This document shows, piece after piece, positions 30,346 to 40,559 of a DNA stretch of 64,000 nt; position 1 is the first letter of the stretch, and the number at the start of each line of letters is the position of its first letter. Below the pieces are notes generated by a model, which searched no databases, was not told where the DNA came from, and saw nothing but the letters and a program-made list of their open reading frames with translations. Both the position numbers and the translations under genes were made by a program. This DNA comes from Demequina litorisediminis (GTDB taxonomy: Bacteria; Actinomycetota; Actinomycetes; Actinomycetales; Demequinaceae). The stretch covers positions 2,418,001 through 2,482,000 of the forward strand of contig NZ_BSUN01000001.1 in assembly GCF_030161615.1 (NCBI RefSeq). The letters are read 5' to 3'.

Positions 30346-31059
30346 ATGATCGACGCCGGGCTTCCCGTCCGCGCGTTCTTCACCACCCGTGATGGGGGAG
30401 TGTCCGCGACGCCGTACGACTCCCTCAACGTCGCGGTCCATGTGGGCGACGACGAGGCGACGGTTCAAGAGAACCGTCGCCTCGTCGGCGTCGCAGCCGG
30501 TGCACCCGTCACCTTCCTGACGGCCGAGCACGGCATCCGGGTCGCGCGCATCGAGGCGCCCACAGCATCGGCCCCTGGCGCCGACGTCCTCGTGACCACC
30601 ACGCCGGGAGTCGCGCTCGGTGCCATTGCGGCCGACTGCCTGCCGATCCTGCTGCACGATGCCGCGACCGATGCCGTCGCGGCAGTGCACGTGGGGCGCC
30701 CCGGTCTCTTCGCGGGCACCATCGATGCCGCGTGGGCGGCACTGCTCGACGCCCGCCCCCGGCGCACTCGAGCGCCCAGCATCCGCGCCTCCATCGGCCC
30801 CGCCATCTGTGGCCGATGCTACGAAGTGCCGGCAGAACTACGCGACCAGGTGGCGGCACGCCACCCCGTTGCGCGGTCCACCACCTCCTGGAGAACGCCG
30901 TCGCTCGACCTTGGCCGTGCGGCCGAGGCCCGGCTGGCCGAACTGGGCGCTCTCGACATCGTCCGCATCCCCGTCTGTACCCGCGAGGACGACCGTCTGT
31001 TCTCCTTCCGTCGCGACGGCGTCACGGGACGCCACGCGGGTGTCATCGTTCACCCGTAA
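30346..31059 (+). CDS. pgeF: Peptidoglycan editing factor PgeF (laccase-domain, YfiH)
   Basis: A 237-residue protein of the Cu-oxidase_4/YfiH family; PgeF hydrolyses wrongly assembled UDP-MurNAc-L-Ser in E. coli, and relatives have purine-nucleoside phosphorylase activity. Visible signatures are [31 protein letters not shown] start, [21 protein letters not shown] (Cys), [11 protein letters not shown] (His) and [14 protein letters not shown]. It begins 1 bp after the ftsZ stop. Relatives often have a YggS gene next; it is absent here. Confidence 0.9.
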   Translation: MIDAGLPVRAFFTTRDGGVSATPYDSLNVAVHVGDDEATVQENRRLVGVAAGAPVTFLTAEHGIRVARIEAPTASAPGADVLVTTTPGVALGAIAADCLPILLHDAATDAVAAVHVGRPGLFAGTIDAAWAALLDARPRRTRAPSIRASIGPAICGRCYEVPAELRDQVAARHPVARSTTSWRTPSLDLGRAAEARLAELGALDIVRIPVCTREDDRLFSFRRDGVTGRHAGVIVHP

Positions 31060-31147
31060 CCCGCGGCGGCGTGTCGCTCCCGATCCTCGGCAGGATGCCC
31101 CCGTACCTTGAGGGAGTACCGCAGGTGACCACCCGTCAGGAGCAAAA

Positions 31148-31625
31148 ATGAGCGCCATGCGCAAGGCGATCCAGTACCTCGGCTTCGACACGAGCCAGCA
31201 CGAGGATTACGACTACACGGATGAGGAGCCTCGCTCCCGTGACGCACCTGCACGACGTTTCCGAGGTCCGCGAGAAGGCCGAGGCGCCCAAGGCGACCCG
31301 CGACCGTCAGCGCACCCCCGCATCGGCCATGTCCTCCTCGGACCTGCGCCGCATCCAGACCATCAAGCCGCGCTCGTACAACGACGCGCGCCTGATCGGC
31401 GAGGCGTTCCGCCAGGGCGTCCCCGTCATCATGAACCTCACGGAGATGTCCGACGCCGACGCGAAGCGTCTCGTCGACTTCTCGGCAGGCCTGTCGTTTG
31501 GTCTCCACGGCTCGATCGAGCGGGTCACCACCTCGGTGTTCCTGCTCTCGCCCGCCCACGTGGAGATCGGTGTGGACGAGGAGCCGCCGGCACGCGCCGA
31601 GAGCGAGTTCTTCAACGAGCGCTGA
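31148..31625 (+). CDS. sepF: SepF, FtsZ membrane anchor (one frame break)
   Basis: Anchors FtsZ to the membrane and aligns its filaments; essential in actinobacteria, which lack FtsA. About 158 residues. N-terminal amphipathic helix [13 protein letters not shown], acidic linker, then the core domain [20 protein letters not shown] and [22 protein letters not shown]. An AGCT insertion at 31227-31231 breaks the linker; removal joins [14 protein letters not shown]. Confidence 0.95.
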
Positions 31626-31643
31626 GTCCGTTAGGCTCGCGGG

Positions 31644-31934
31644 GTGTTATCAGCAGCCATCTCGTTGGTGCAGTTTGCCCTTTTCTTGTTCATGATGGCC
31701 CTCATCGGGCGAATGATCCTTGGCTTCGTCATGTCGTTCTCGCGCGAGTGGCGGCCCGCCGGCGCGATGCTGGTCGTCACGGAGTCGATCTTCACCGTGA
31801 CGGACCCGCCCCTCAAGGCGCTCCGCAAGGTCATCCCACCCCTTCAGTTGGGTCAGATTCGCCTGGACATCGCGTTCCTGGTGCTCTTCATCGGCTGCTC
31901 GATCCTGAACAACCTGCTGGAATACATCAAGTAA
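31644..31934 (+). CDS. YggT family membrane protein
   Basis: A 96-residue protein with two membrane segments, near 5-28 (ISLVQFALFLFMMALIGRMI) and 75-92. The segment DPPLKALRKVIPPLQLGQIRLD is the YggT family signature. YggT genes sit between sepF and divIVA in most Gram-positive dcw clusters; the exact role is unknown but probably concerns the membrane or division. Start GTG 31644; the frame is intact. Confidence 0.9.
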   Translation: MLSAAISLVQFALFLFMMALIGRMILGFVMSFSREWRPAGAMLVVTESIFTVTDPPLKALRKVIPPLQLGQIRLDIAFLVLFIGCSILNNLLEYIK

Positions 31935-32031
31935 TCGCTCATGTGCATGCCGATGTACATGTGAGTACAGTGAAAACTCATCAGCCCTGGTCGGCATCCG
32001 TCGACCGCGACTCGACACGAGGTGGTCACAC

Positions 32032-32903
32032 ATGGCACTTCTGACGGCGGAAGACGTCCTGAACAAGGCGTTCTCCAAGACCAAGTACCGCGAGGGATTC
32101 GACCAGGACGAGGTCGACGACTTCCTCGACGAGGTTGCTCACACGATCTCGTCGCTCGTCGCGGAGCGCGACGACCTCGCGCAGCGTCTCGCGCAGGCGC
32201 AGGCCGGTCAGCCGACCGCTCCCGTCGCCGAGGCCCCCGCACAGGGCGAGAGCCTTCTCCAGGCGGCGACCGACCCGACGCCCCCCAGCGCCACCGGCAT
32301 GCTCGCCATGGCGCAGAAGGCTCCACGACGAGTACGTCGCTGCGGGCGAGGAGGAGCGCGAGCGCCTCATCGAGGAAGCCAAGAACAAGGCCGAGTCGAT
32401 CGTGGAGCAGGCCGAGACCGACGCGAAGACGCGCATGGACGACCTGTCGAGCGAGCGTTCGGCCCTCGAGTCCAAGATCGACGACCTGCGTCGCTTCGAG
32501 CGTGACTACCGCTCGCGCCTCAAGGGTTACCTCGAGAACCTGCTCGGCGACATCGAGCACGGTGCAGAGGTGGCTCCGTCCGCGAGCCTCGGCACCCTCG
32601 TCGATCCCCGGTGCGGCAGGCCTCGCCGGTGCGGCCGCGGCCGTGAGCGCGGAGCCCGTGGCGGCCCAGGTGGCATCGGCCCCCGAGGCCGACGCCGTCG
32701 AGCGCCCCGAGCCCACTCCCAGCCCCTGGGCGCAGGTCCGCGAGCAGTCGGGCGCCACGGCGACCTCTGCGGTGTCCGCCCCCGAGGCGGAGGCCCCGGC
32801 GTGGGGTGCCTCGCAGTACACGCCGCGTCTCGAACTGCGTGACGACGCCGAGCAGTCGGATGTTGCTCAGGCATTTGGTGGCGAGGACGACACGCAGCGC
32901 TGA
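32032..32903 (+). CDS. wag31: Polar growth protein Wag31/DivIVA (two frame breaks)
   Basis: Coiled-coil scaffold that marks curved membranes, poles and septa, and directs cell-wall growth in actinobacteria. About 289 residues. The N-terminal membrane-binding domain reads LTAEDVLNKAFSKTKYREGF, then DQDEVDDFLDEV. A low-complexity linker, a long coiled coil (EEERERLIEEAKNKAESIVEQ region) and a disordered Ala/Pro/Glu tail follow. Insertions at 32318-32322 and 32585-32589 restore AGCT when removed. The ATG at 32032 starts about 95 bp after yggT, enough for its own promoter. A hairpin terminator follows. Confidence 0.95.
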
Positions 32904-32920
32904 TTTCACTGAGGCATGGG

Positions 32921-32949
32921 GCGCCGCCCAGGCTGAGGCCGGGCGGCGC
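32921..32949 (+). terminator. Hairpin terminator after wag31
   Basis: GCGCCGCCC (32921-32929) and GGGCGGCGC (32941-32949) make a perfect 9-bp stem with an 11-nt loop, 18 bp after the wag31 stop. The T run is poor (TTCC), as is common in actinobacteria. It marks the end of the dcw cluster. Confidence 0.65.
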
Positions 32950-33023
32950 TTCCGTGTCTACCGCGCGTCTCTTTGCGGACGTGCACGCGCCGGACTACTA
33001 TCTCGTCACTACCCGAAACGAGG

Positions 33024-33483
33024 ATGGGCATGACCAGTACTGACCTGACGGTGGTTGTGATCGACCCCGCCGATCTCAAGGCTTCCGATGTGAAGTCGAT
33101 GCCCGTGCGTGACGGAGATGACGCCTGGAAGATTGCCGAGCCTTCGCGGCATCGTGACCACGCTGAACGAAGACGTCGAGCGCCTCGTCGCCGAATTCGA
33201 GGGCGCCGAGCACGAGCTCGCCGACCTCCTGCACACCTCCGAGGGCGCAGGCGACGACCAGGCAGACGCCGGCTCCACCGCGCTGGAGCGCGAGCAGGAG
33301 ATGTCGATCGTCAAGAACACCCGTGAAATGCTGGAGCAGAGCATCGACGCACTGCGCCGCGTGAAGGCCGGAACCTATGGCGCGTGCCAGGTCTGCGGTC
33401 AGGGCATCGGCAAGGCGCGCCTGCAGGCGTTCCCTCGTGCCACCCACTGCGTGACCTGCAAGCAGCGCGAGGAGCGTCGTTGA
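33024..33483 (+). CDS. DksA/TraR-type zinc-finger protein (one frame break)
   Basis: About 152 residues. The C-terminal C4 zinc finger CQVCGQGIGKARLQ ... CVTCK is that of the DksA/TraR family, which enters the RNA polymerase secondary channel. The N-terminal half is helical with many charged residues (LNEDVERLVAEFEGAEHELA). An AGCT insertion at 33139-33143 breaks the frame; removal joins WKIAELRGIVTTL. The AGCT site near 33221 is intact. Start ATG 33024 with an in-frame ATG at 33030. The stop overlaps the lspA start, as is common in this order. RNA polymerase control is inferred from the family. Confidence 0.87.
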
Positions 33484-34088
33484 CCTGGCGGCCAGCCTTC
33501 TGGTTGGTCGCGCTGGCGGTGCTGGTCGTCGATCAGGCGACCAAGATCTGGGCTCTCCATTCCTTGGTGCCCGGCGAACCCCACGAGGTGATCGGCCAGT
33601 TCCTGCAGATTCAGCTGACCTTTAACTCGGGTGCGGCCTTCTCGCTCGGTGCGGACTACACCTGGATCGTCACGCTGGTGATGGTGGCTATCACGATCGG
33701 CCTGATCTGGTACGCAAGGCGGGCGCGGCCCGGCCTTGCCGTGGCGCTGTTCGGCATCGCGCTTGGCGGAGCACTCGGCAACCTCATCGATCGCCTGTTC
33801 CGCGAGCCGGGCTTTGCCCGTGGCCACGTGGTCGACATGATCAACTACAACGGGTGGTTCATCGGCAACGTCGCGGACATCGCGATCGTGGGCGTGGCGA
33901 TCGCCATGCTGGTGGTCACGTTCATGGGTCGTCAGTTGCTCCTGCCTGCAGAGCCCGAGCACACCCAGGTTGATGACTCCGACGTGGTGCTCGATGCCGC
34001 GGCGGCGAGCGACGCAGCGACCCCGGACGCGGACGAGGCCGATGCCCCCTCACCGGCGACCCCCGAGGCGGGCGTTCCGCGTGTCTGA
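33480..34088 (+). CDS. lspA: Lipoprotein signal peptidase LspA
   Basis: Cleaves signal peptides of prolipoproteins at the lipobox. A 202-residue protein with four membrane helices. Catalytic aspartates lie in [15 protein letters not shown] and [15 protein letters not shown]; the N-terminal [12 protein letters not shown] and NSGAAFSLG are also conserved. An Asp/Ala/Pro-rich tail of about 40 residues extends past the usual end. Start TTG 33480 overlaps the previous stop; the stop overlaps the start of the pseudouridine synthase gene. Frame intact, with an unaltered CAGCTG near 33618. Confidence 0.94.
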   Translation: MTWRPAFWLVALAVLVVDQATKIWALHSLVPGEPHEVIGQFLQIQLTFNSGAAFSLGADYTWIVTLVMVAITIGLIWYARRARPGLAVALFGIALGGALGNLIDRLFREPGFARGHVVDMINYNGWFIGNVADIAIVGVAIAMLVVTFMGRQLLLPAEPEHTQVDDSDVVLDAAAASDAATPDADEADAPSPATPEAGVPRV

Positions 34089-35000
34089 TACTCGCTACCT
34101 TCCGGTGCCCGATGCCCTCGCGGGCGAGCGTGCCGACGCGGCGCTGTCACGCATGCTCGGTCTGTCACGCACCAAGGCGGCCGATGTGCTCGCCGGCGGG
34201 GGAGTGATGCAGGACGGCCGGGTGCTTGGCAAGTCGGACCGCGTGGCCGACGGCATCCTCATCGTGGACCTGCCCGATGAACGCGAGCCCGCGCCCGAGC
34301 CGGAGATTCCCGGTGGGCTGACGCTGCTGTACGAGGACGACGACCTCGCCGTGGTGGACAAACCCATCGGCGTGGCCGCCCACCCGTCGCCCGGCTGGAC
34401 CGGCCCCACGGTGGTCGGCGCATTGGCGTCGGCAGGCGTGACGTTGGCGTCGTCTGGTGCGGCAGAGCGCCAGGGCATCGTGCATCGGCTCGACGTGGGA
34501 ACGTCCGGGCTGATGGTCGTGGCCAAGAGCGATATCGCCTACACCCACCTCAAGCGCGCGTTCAAGGAGCGCACGGTGGAGAAGGTGTATCACGCCGTCG
34601 CGCAGGGACACCTCGACCCGACGGCCGGCACCATCGACGCGCCCATTGGCCGTCATCCCGGCTCGGACTGGAAGTTCGCGGTGATTCAGGACGGCAGGCC
34701 GTCGATCACGCACTACGAGGTGCTGGAGATGTTCCCCTCGGCGTCGCTGCTGGAGATTCACCTCGAGACGGGGCGTACGCACCAGATTCGCGTGCACATG
34801 TCCGCCATGCGCCATCCCCTCGCCGGTGATGCCACCTATGGTGCGGATCCCACGCTCGCGAAGCGCCTAGGGCTCACGCGTCAGTGGCTTCACGCGCGCG
34901 AGCCTGGCGTTCGCGCATCCCACGCGTGAGGGCGAGGTGCGCGTGCGTTCGGAGTACCCCGAGGACCTGGCCGCCGCGCTCGAGAAGCCTGCGCGGCTAG
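34081..35000 (+). CDS. RluA/RluD-family pseudouridine synthase (two frame breaks)
   Basis: Isomerises uridines in 23S rRNA, probably helix 69. About 305 residues. An S4 RNA-binding domain ([20 protein letters not shown]) is followed by the catalytic domain with [17 protein letters not shown] carrying the catalytic Asp, and [20 protein letters not shown]. Insertions at 34901-34905 and 34986-34990: as written the protein stops early at 34929, but removal restores the ending [17 protein letters not shown] ... LEKLRG with TAG at 34998-35000. It follows lspA with overlap, the usual arrangement. Confidence 0.92.
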
Positions 35001-35170
35001 AGTTCCTCGCGCCGTCCTGGTGGCCCGATGTGCGGGCCGTCCTCTCACGCGTTCGTTTGGTCCACGAATGTGACGGGCGTGACGGATGTGACTCGCGGGG
35101 TCGCCGCATTCGTCCCATCAGCCTCATTCGTCCCAGGTGTGGGCCAAACGGATGGTCGAGTCAGGTCAGG
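35001..35170. repeat. Intergenic block of short direct and inverted repeats
   Basis: No gene is visible. ATTCGTCCCA occurs twice, 18 bp apart. CGTTTGGTCC near 35052 and GGGCCAAACG near 35140 are imperfect inverted arms enclosing it. GTGAC recurs in GTGACGGGCGTGACGGATGTGAC-like spacing, and GGTCA is repeated three times at the end, next to the hydrolase stop. It lies between two convergent genes and may act as a termination or repeat region. Confidence 0.5.
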
Positions 35171-36138
35171 TCAGGGCAGCGAGTCGAGGAATTCGAGCAT
35201 GGCAGCGGAGATCTGCTGACGGGCCTCATCGTCGCGCAGCGTGGGGACGCCGTCGCCCGGCTGGGCCCCGTAGTCGCCGAAGGAGGAGTGGCTTGCGCCC
35301 TCGATGACGGTGAACGTGGTGTCCGGCGGCAGATTCTCGCGGGACGCGTCGATCTTTTCCGGCGTCGACAGACCATCCTCGGAGGCGGAGATGGACAGGG
35401 TAGGCACCGTGAGCGATGACGAGATGTCGCTGGCAGGGTAGGAGCCGAGCAGGATGAGTCCTGCCGACCCGCCGAGCCTCGTCGCCGTCGTGATCGTCGG
35501 CCTGGATCGCCGCCACGGTGCCACCGAGCGAGTGCCCGGCAACCACCCAGCGTGCGACGTAGGGCTCGCGGAGTGGATCGGGCCAGCGCGGGAGCGCCGT
35601 GAACGCGATGCCCAGCGGCTGTTTGATGATCACGACCGGGTAGCCGGCCTCCGCGACGGGGAGGAACTGGTCCACATACGCCCGCGCGTCGACGCGCGCG
35701 CCAGGTTGGAAGAGCACACCGAGCCCCGTGTCGGCCTGGCCTGAAGGCTCGATCACGATCTGCCTGGACGACTCGGTGACGACCGCGCCACCGGTGCCCG
35801 CCATGGCGCTGAGCGACGGCTCCGTGGCGCCGAAGGGCGCCAGCCACACCAGGAAGGCGAGCCAGATCGCCGCGAGGAGCCTGGCCCCCATAGCGCGCGA
35901 CGAGGCGCCATCCTGCGCGACGGGAAGGGCGCCGCCACGAGCGCCACAGGCTCCACGCGCCCAGCGCGGCCGTGCCGACAAGGAGCGCAGGGTAGGCGGG
36001 CGAGCCGTGGACGACAGGGGACCACGAGGTCGCGAACACCCAGAGGGGGCCCACGATCGCCGCGGCCGCGACGGCCCGACCCGTCCACGCGGTGACGGGG
36101 GTCCGCGTGCCGCCGGGGATCGGCTCGGCGGGAGTCAC
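35171..36138 (-). CDS. Membrane-anchored alpha/beta hydrolase (two frame breaks)
   Basis: About 321 residues after repair. Three N-terminal membrane segments (AVAAAAIVGPLWVFATSW near residue 20, then ALLVGTAALGAWSLW, then LLAAIWLAFLVWLAPFG) precede an alpha/beta-hydrolase domain. The nucleophile elbow is WVVAGHSLGGTVAA; probable acid ISASEDGLS and histidine EGASHSSFGDYG complete the triad. AGCT insertions lie at 35475-35479 and 35879-35883. The substrate is unknown. Its start overlaps the hrpA stop region by 4 bp, so it is cotranscribed with hrpA. Confidence 0.82.
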
Positions 36139-39100
36139 CCGAGTTCCTTGAGGATTCGCTTGGCGGACACCGGCTCGGATGTTCCCGCCTTCTGCGCGAA
36201 CAGGGAGACCCTCAGTTCCTCGACGAGCCAGCGTGCGCGCTGCAACTGAGCCTCACGCTCGCGGTCGGGACGCCCCGCAGCGTAGGCCGCCCGCGCCTGA
36301 TCCACCACGTCAGCGACGTCACGCACCTGGCCAGCGAGCACCGCGTCCTGGTGAGGATTGCTGGCGGCCTTGTCCAGACGATGCGTCAGCGCCGTGAGGT
36401 AGCGGGTGAGGTGCGGTAGCCGGTCGGCGGGCGTCGCGGCGACAAACCCCTCGTAGACGAGCCCACCCGCCACGGCACGCAGGTCCGCGAGCGTGGTGAG
36501 TAGCGCGAGTGAGTTGGCACGGCCGATGGCGACATCGAGATCGCGGTGCGCCGCCAGTGCATCGGCGACGACGCCAGCCACGGCCAGGACCTCGTCCTCC
36601 AGGACCGCACGGATGCGGTCACGCAGCACCTCGTAGGCCACGCGGTCGCGGATGCTCGCCAGGTCGTCGGCACCCGTGAGCCTTGCGATGGCGGCGCGGT
36701 GAAGATCGGTGACGAGCGCGTCGGTGGTGCGGTAGGGCGAGGCGGCCAGGGCCATCGTCTGCGCGGGGCTCCATCGTGTGGTGACGCGCTTGGTGGCGAA
36801 CGCGCACTCGCCGAGCAGCAGTGCAGCGACACCGGCGGCGTGCGAGGCGGGGACCGCATCCGCGTGCGCGAGCACCCGCAGTGATACGTCGCCGCCCTCG
36901 ACGGCAAGCGCGGGGTAGCCGCGCACGGTGGCGGAACCGGCCTGAACCGTGACCTCCGCGGGGATCGTGTCGGTGTCGGAGGCCGCGGCGGGAGATCCCG
37001 CGAGGATGGGCCACGTGGCGAGGCCGTCCTGTTCGAGGCCGGTCGTGCGCACCACAGTGTCGCCGCCGCCGGGTCCGCCCAGGTGATTTGCCTGCGGAGA
37101 TGCCGTGCCGCCAACCCCGCCAGCGCGAGATTGTGGTGCGGAGGACCGCGGCCGCACGCCCGCAGGAGTCCCCACCGCGGCGGAGACCGCCGCCTGTGCC
37201 GCGGGCGCGAGCCTGCGCTGAAGCGTCAGCAGCGACGTGGAGTCGCCGAGCACCTCGCGCCCATCTTCGACGCGGAAGGTCACCCTGAGGTGCGCGGGAA
37301 GGCGTTCCTCATGCCCGTCCCACGCGTCGGCGGGAATCTCGACGTCCCGCAGGGACCTGACGGCGCGCGTGAACGCCTCGCGGTACGGCTCCGCCATGTC
37401 GCCAGCGCGCGCCACGTCTTCCCACTGCGGGGTGTGTTGAGCGAGCCATGCCACCACGTCGCGGGCGGCATCGGGTGCGGGGACGAGGAGGCGCCGCACG
37501 GTCTTGGGCAGGGCGCGGATGGTCGCTGTCGCGAGTTCGGCGGCCATACCGGGCACCATCCAGTCGAACCCGTCCGGGACCACGCGCGCGAGGACGGCGA
37601 CGGGGATGTGGACGGTGACGCCGTCGGCCTCGGAGCCCGGCGAGAGTTGGTACGTCAGCGGCAGCGTGAGGTCGCCCTGGGGCCACACGTCGGGGAACGC
37701 GGCGAGGTCGAGTTCTTCATGTTCGGGGGCGACGTCGCCAAGGGAGAACGTCAGCAGTCCCGGCTGGCGCCGCCGCTCCCTGTCCCACCAGCGGTCGAAG
37801 TGCCGCTGGGACACGATCGACTCGGGCACCCGCTCGTCGTAAAAGTCGTACAGCGTGTCCTCGTCGACGATGAGGCCGCGCGAGCGTGTGCGCGCCTCAA
37901 GTTCCTCCGCCTCGGCCAGCACCCGCTGGTTGTCCTTCCAGAAGCGATGGTGCGTGCGCCACTCGCCCGCGACGAGCGCGTGCCGGATGAACAGGCTCGC
38001 GCGCCTCCTCGGGACGGATGCGCCCCCACAGGATGGTGCGGTCGGTGACGATCGGTACCCCGTACAGCAGGACGCGTTCGGTAGCCACGGCCGCGCCGCG
38101 TTTGGCCGACCACACGGGCTCCGAGTGGGTGCGCTTGGCCAGATCTCCCGCGAGTTCCTCCGCCCATTCGGGCTGGATGGCGGCGGCGTCGCGCGCCCAT
38201 AGGCGCGAGGTCTCCACGAGCTCGGCCGCCATGACGAAGGCGGGCGGCTTCTTGGACAGCGGCGATCCCGGGAAGATCGCGAAGCGTGTCCCGCGTGATC
38301 CCAGGTACTCGTTGCGGGCGGACTTGCGTGCGCGCCGCATCGCCTGCTCCTTGGCGGCACCCTTGAGGTGCGTGAACTGGGACGCCTTGGGCTCGCCGCT
38401 TTCCTGCATGCCGACCTGGCTGAGCAGCCCCGCGAGGACGGAACGGTGGATCGCCTCCTCGTCCCACAGGTAGCGCACCGCACCCTGGACAGCGCCCTCC
38501 GGAGCGTCCGTGGGCTTCGCCTCGCGTCGCTCCCACGCGATGCCGAGCGGCTTCGCGGCGATCCGGATCTGCTCCACGACGTCCTGCCATTCGCGGATGC
38601 GCAGGAAGTTCATGTACTCGGCGCGCACCTCGCGCCGGAACTGGTTGCCAGAGAGGTCGCGCCGCCGCTCACGCAGGTGCTCCCACAGGTTGAGGTAGGT
38701 CAGGAGGTCAGAGGTGGGATCCGCGAAGCGCCTGTGCAGGAGGTCGGCGGCCTCGCGGTTCTCGGCGGGCCGTTCGCGGGGGTCCTGGATGGACAGCGCC
38801 GCGGCGACGATCGCCACCTCGCGTGCCACGCCGCGCCTCGCGCCCTCGACCACCATGCGCGCGGCGCGGGGGTCCATCGGCAGGCGTGACAGCGAGCGGC
38901 CGATGCTCGTGAGACGCGTGGTGCCGCCACCGGTTTCGATGGCGCCGAGTTCGCCGAGCAACTGCACGCCGTCGCGGATGGCACGGGTGTCCGGGGGCTC
39001 CACGAAGGGGAATGCGGCGACGTCGTCGGGGAGGAGACCACGCCCACGGCGATCATCTGCAGCAGCACCGAGGCCAGCGACGTGCGCAGAATCTCGGGCT

Positions 39101-40461
39101 CGGTGAACGCGGGACGGCCCTCGAAGTCGTCCTCGGCGTAGAGCCTGATGGCCACGCCGTCGGCAAGGCGGCCCGCGCGGCCGGAGCGCTGGTTCGCGCT
39201 TGCGCGCGAGATGGGCTCAATCGGCAGACGCTGGACCTTGGTGGCCTTGGAGTAGCGCGAGATGCGGGCGGTGCCGGGGTCTACCACGTAGTGAATGCCG
39301 GGCACCGTGAGCGAGGTCTCGGCGACGTTGGTGGCCAGCACGATGCGCCGTGCGGAGTGAGCCTCGAACACCCGGTGCTGCTCGGCGGCGCTCAGACGGC
39401 TGTACAGCGGCAGAATCTCGACGCGCCGGGGGTGGCGCGGGTCTCGCGCTCGCGGGCCGAGGTGTCCCTCGAGCGCATCGGCTGCGTCCCGGATCTCGCG
39501 CTCGCCCGAGAGGAACACGAGGATGTCGCCGTCGCCCTCGGCCATGAGTTCGTCGCACGCCGCGACGATGCCGGAGGCCTGGTCGAGCCTCGTCGCCGCG
39601 TTCCTCGCCCGCGAGGGGGCGGTAGCGGATTTCTACGGGATAGGTGCGTCCGGTGACCTCGACGACGGGTGCGGTGGCGGCGTCGTCCTCGACGGCATCG
39701 GCCGCCTCCTCGGCCGTGAGTTGCGGCAGAGGCCCGCCGGGTGCGAAGTGGCGTGCGAAGCGCTGCGAGTCGATGGTGGCCGACGTGATGATGATCTTGA
39801 GGTCGGGCCTGCGTGGCAGCAGGTTGGTGAGATATCCCAGCAGGAAGTCGATGTTGAGGCTGCGCTCGTGCGCCTCGTCGATGATGAGGGTGTCGTAGGC
39901 GAGCAGGTCGGGATCGCGCTGGATCTGCGCCAGCAGGATGCCGTCGGTCATGACCTTGACGAGGGTGCGCTCCGACGTCTCGTCGGTGAATCGGACCTGG
40001 TATCCCACTACTTCACCCAAGGAAGTGTGCAGTTCCTCCGCGAGCCGTTCCGCGACGGAGCGGGCGGCGATGCGGCGGGGCTGGGTGTGGCCGATCTGCC
40101 CCTCGCGTCCGCGGCCGAGGTCCAGGCAGATCTTGGGGATCTGGGTGGTCTTGCCCGAGCCTGTTTCGCCCGCGACGATCACCACCTGGTGATCGCGGAT
40201 GGCGGCGGCGATGTCCTCACGCCGTGCGGTGACCGGCAACTGGGCCGGGTAATCGATGGGGGCGAGGGCGACGGCCCGTCTGGCCGATGCCGCCGCCTCC
40301 AGTTCGCGCTTGCTCACCCTGCGATGGGGGTCGTGAGGGCTCGGGCGCCTGCCGCGGCCACCGCCGCCCGAGCGGCCGGCGCCCCTGCGGGTGCCGTCGG
40401 CGACGGCGCGCTGGCGCGGCTGGCCGGCTCCGGCATCGGCCGTGGGGGACGTCTCACTCAC
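36135..40461 (-). CDS. hrpA: ATP-dependent RNA helicase HrpA (three frame breaks)
   Basis: DEAH-box RNA helicase, about 1441 residues after repair, the usual length for HrpA. Walker A in [36 protein letters not shown] (DEAH), [11 protein letters not shown], then [16 protein letters not shown] (motif VI), HA2/ratchet and OB domains and the long DUF3418 C-terminal region. AGCT insertions are at 37993-37997 and 39586-39590; one base is missing from the G run at 39028-39031. In E. coli HrpA rescues collided ribosomes. It begins divergently to dnaE1, about 98 bp away. Confidence 0.93.
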
Positions 40462-40559
40462 CCCGCCATTGTTCCAGGCGTCGGAGGGGCCGATGCCAGG
40501 ACGACGCGGCGGCGTATCACGTGCCGCGATGTCGGCGGCCGGTCCTAGAATCTGATGCC

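Noticed and set aside
30346..31059. Laccase-domain gene as a true multicopper oxidase
   Set aside because: It lacks multicopper oxidase cupredoxin domains; size and motifs are those of PgeF/YfiH.
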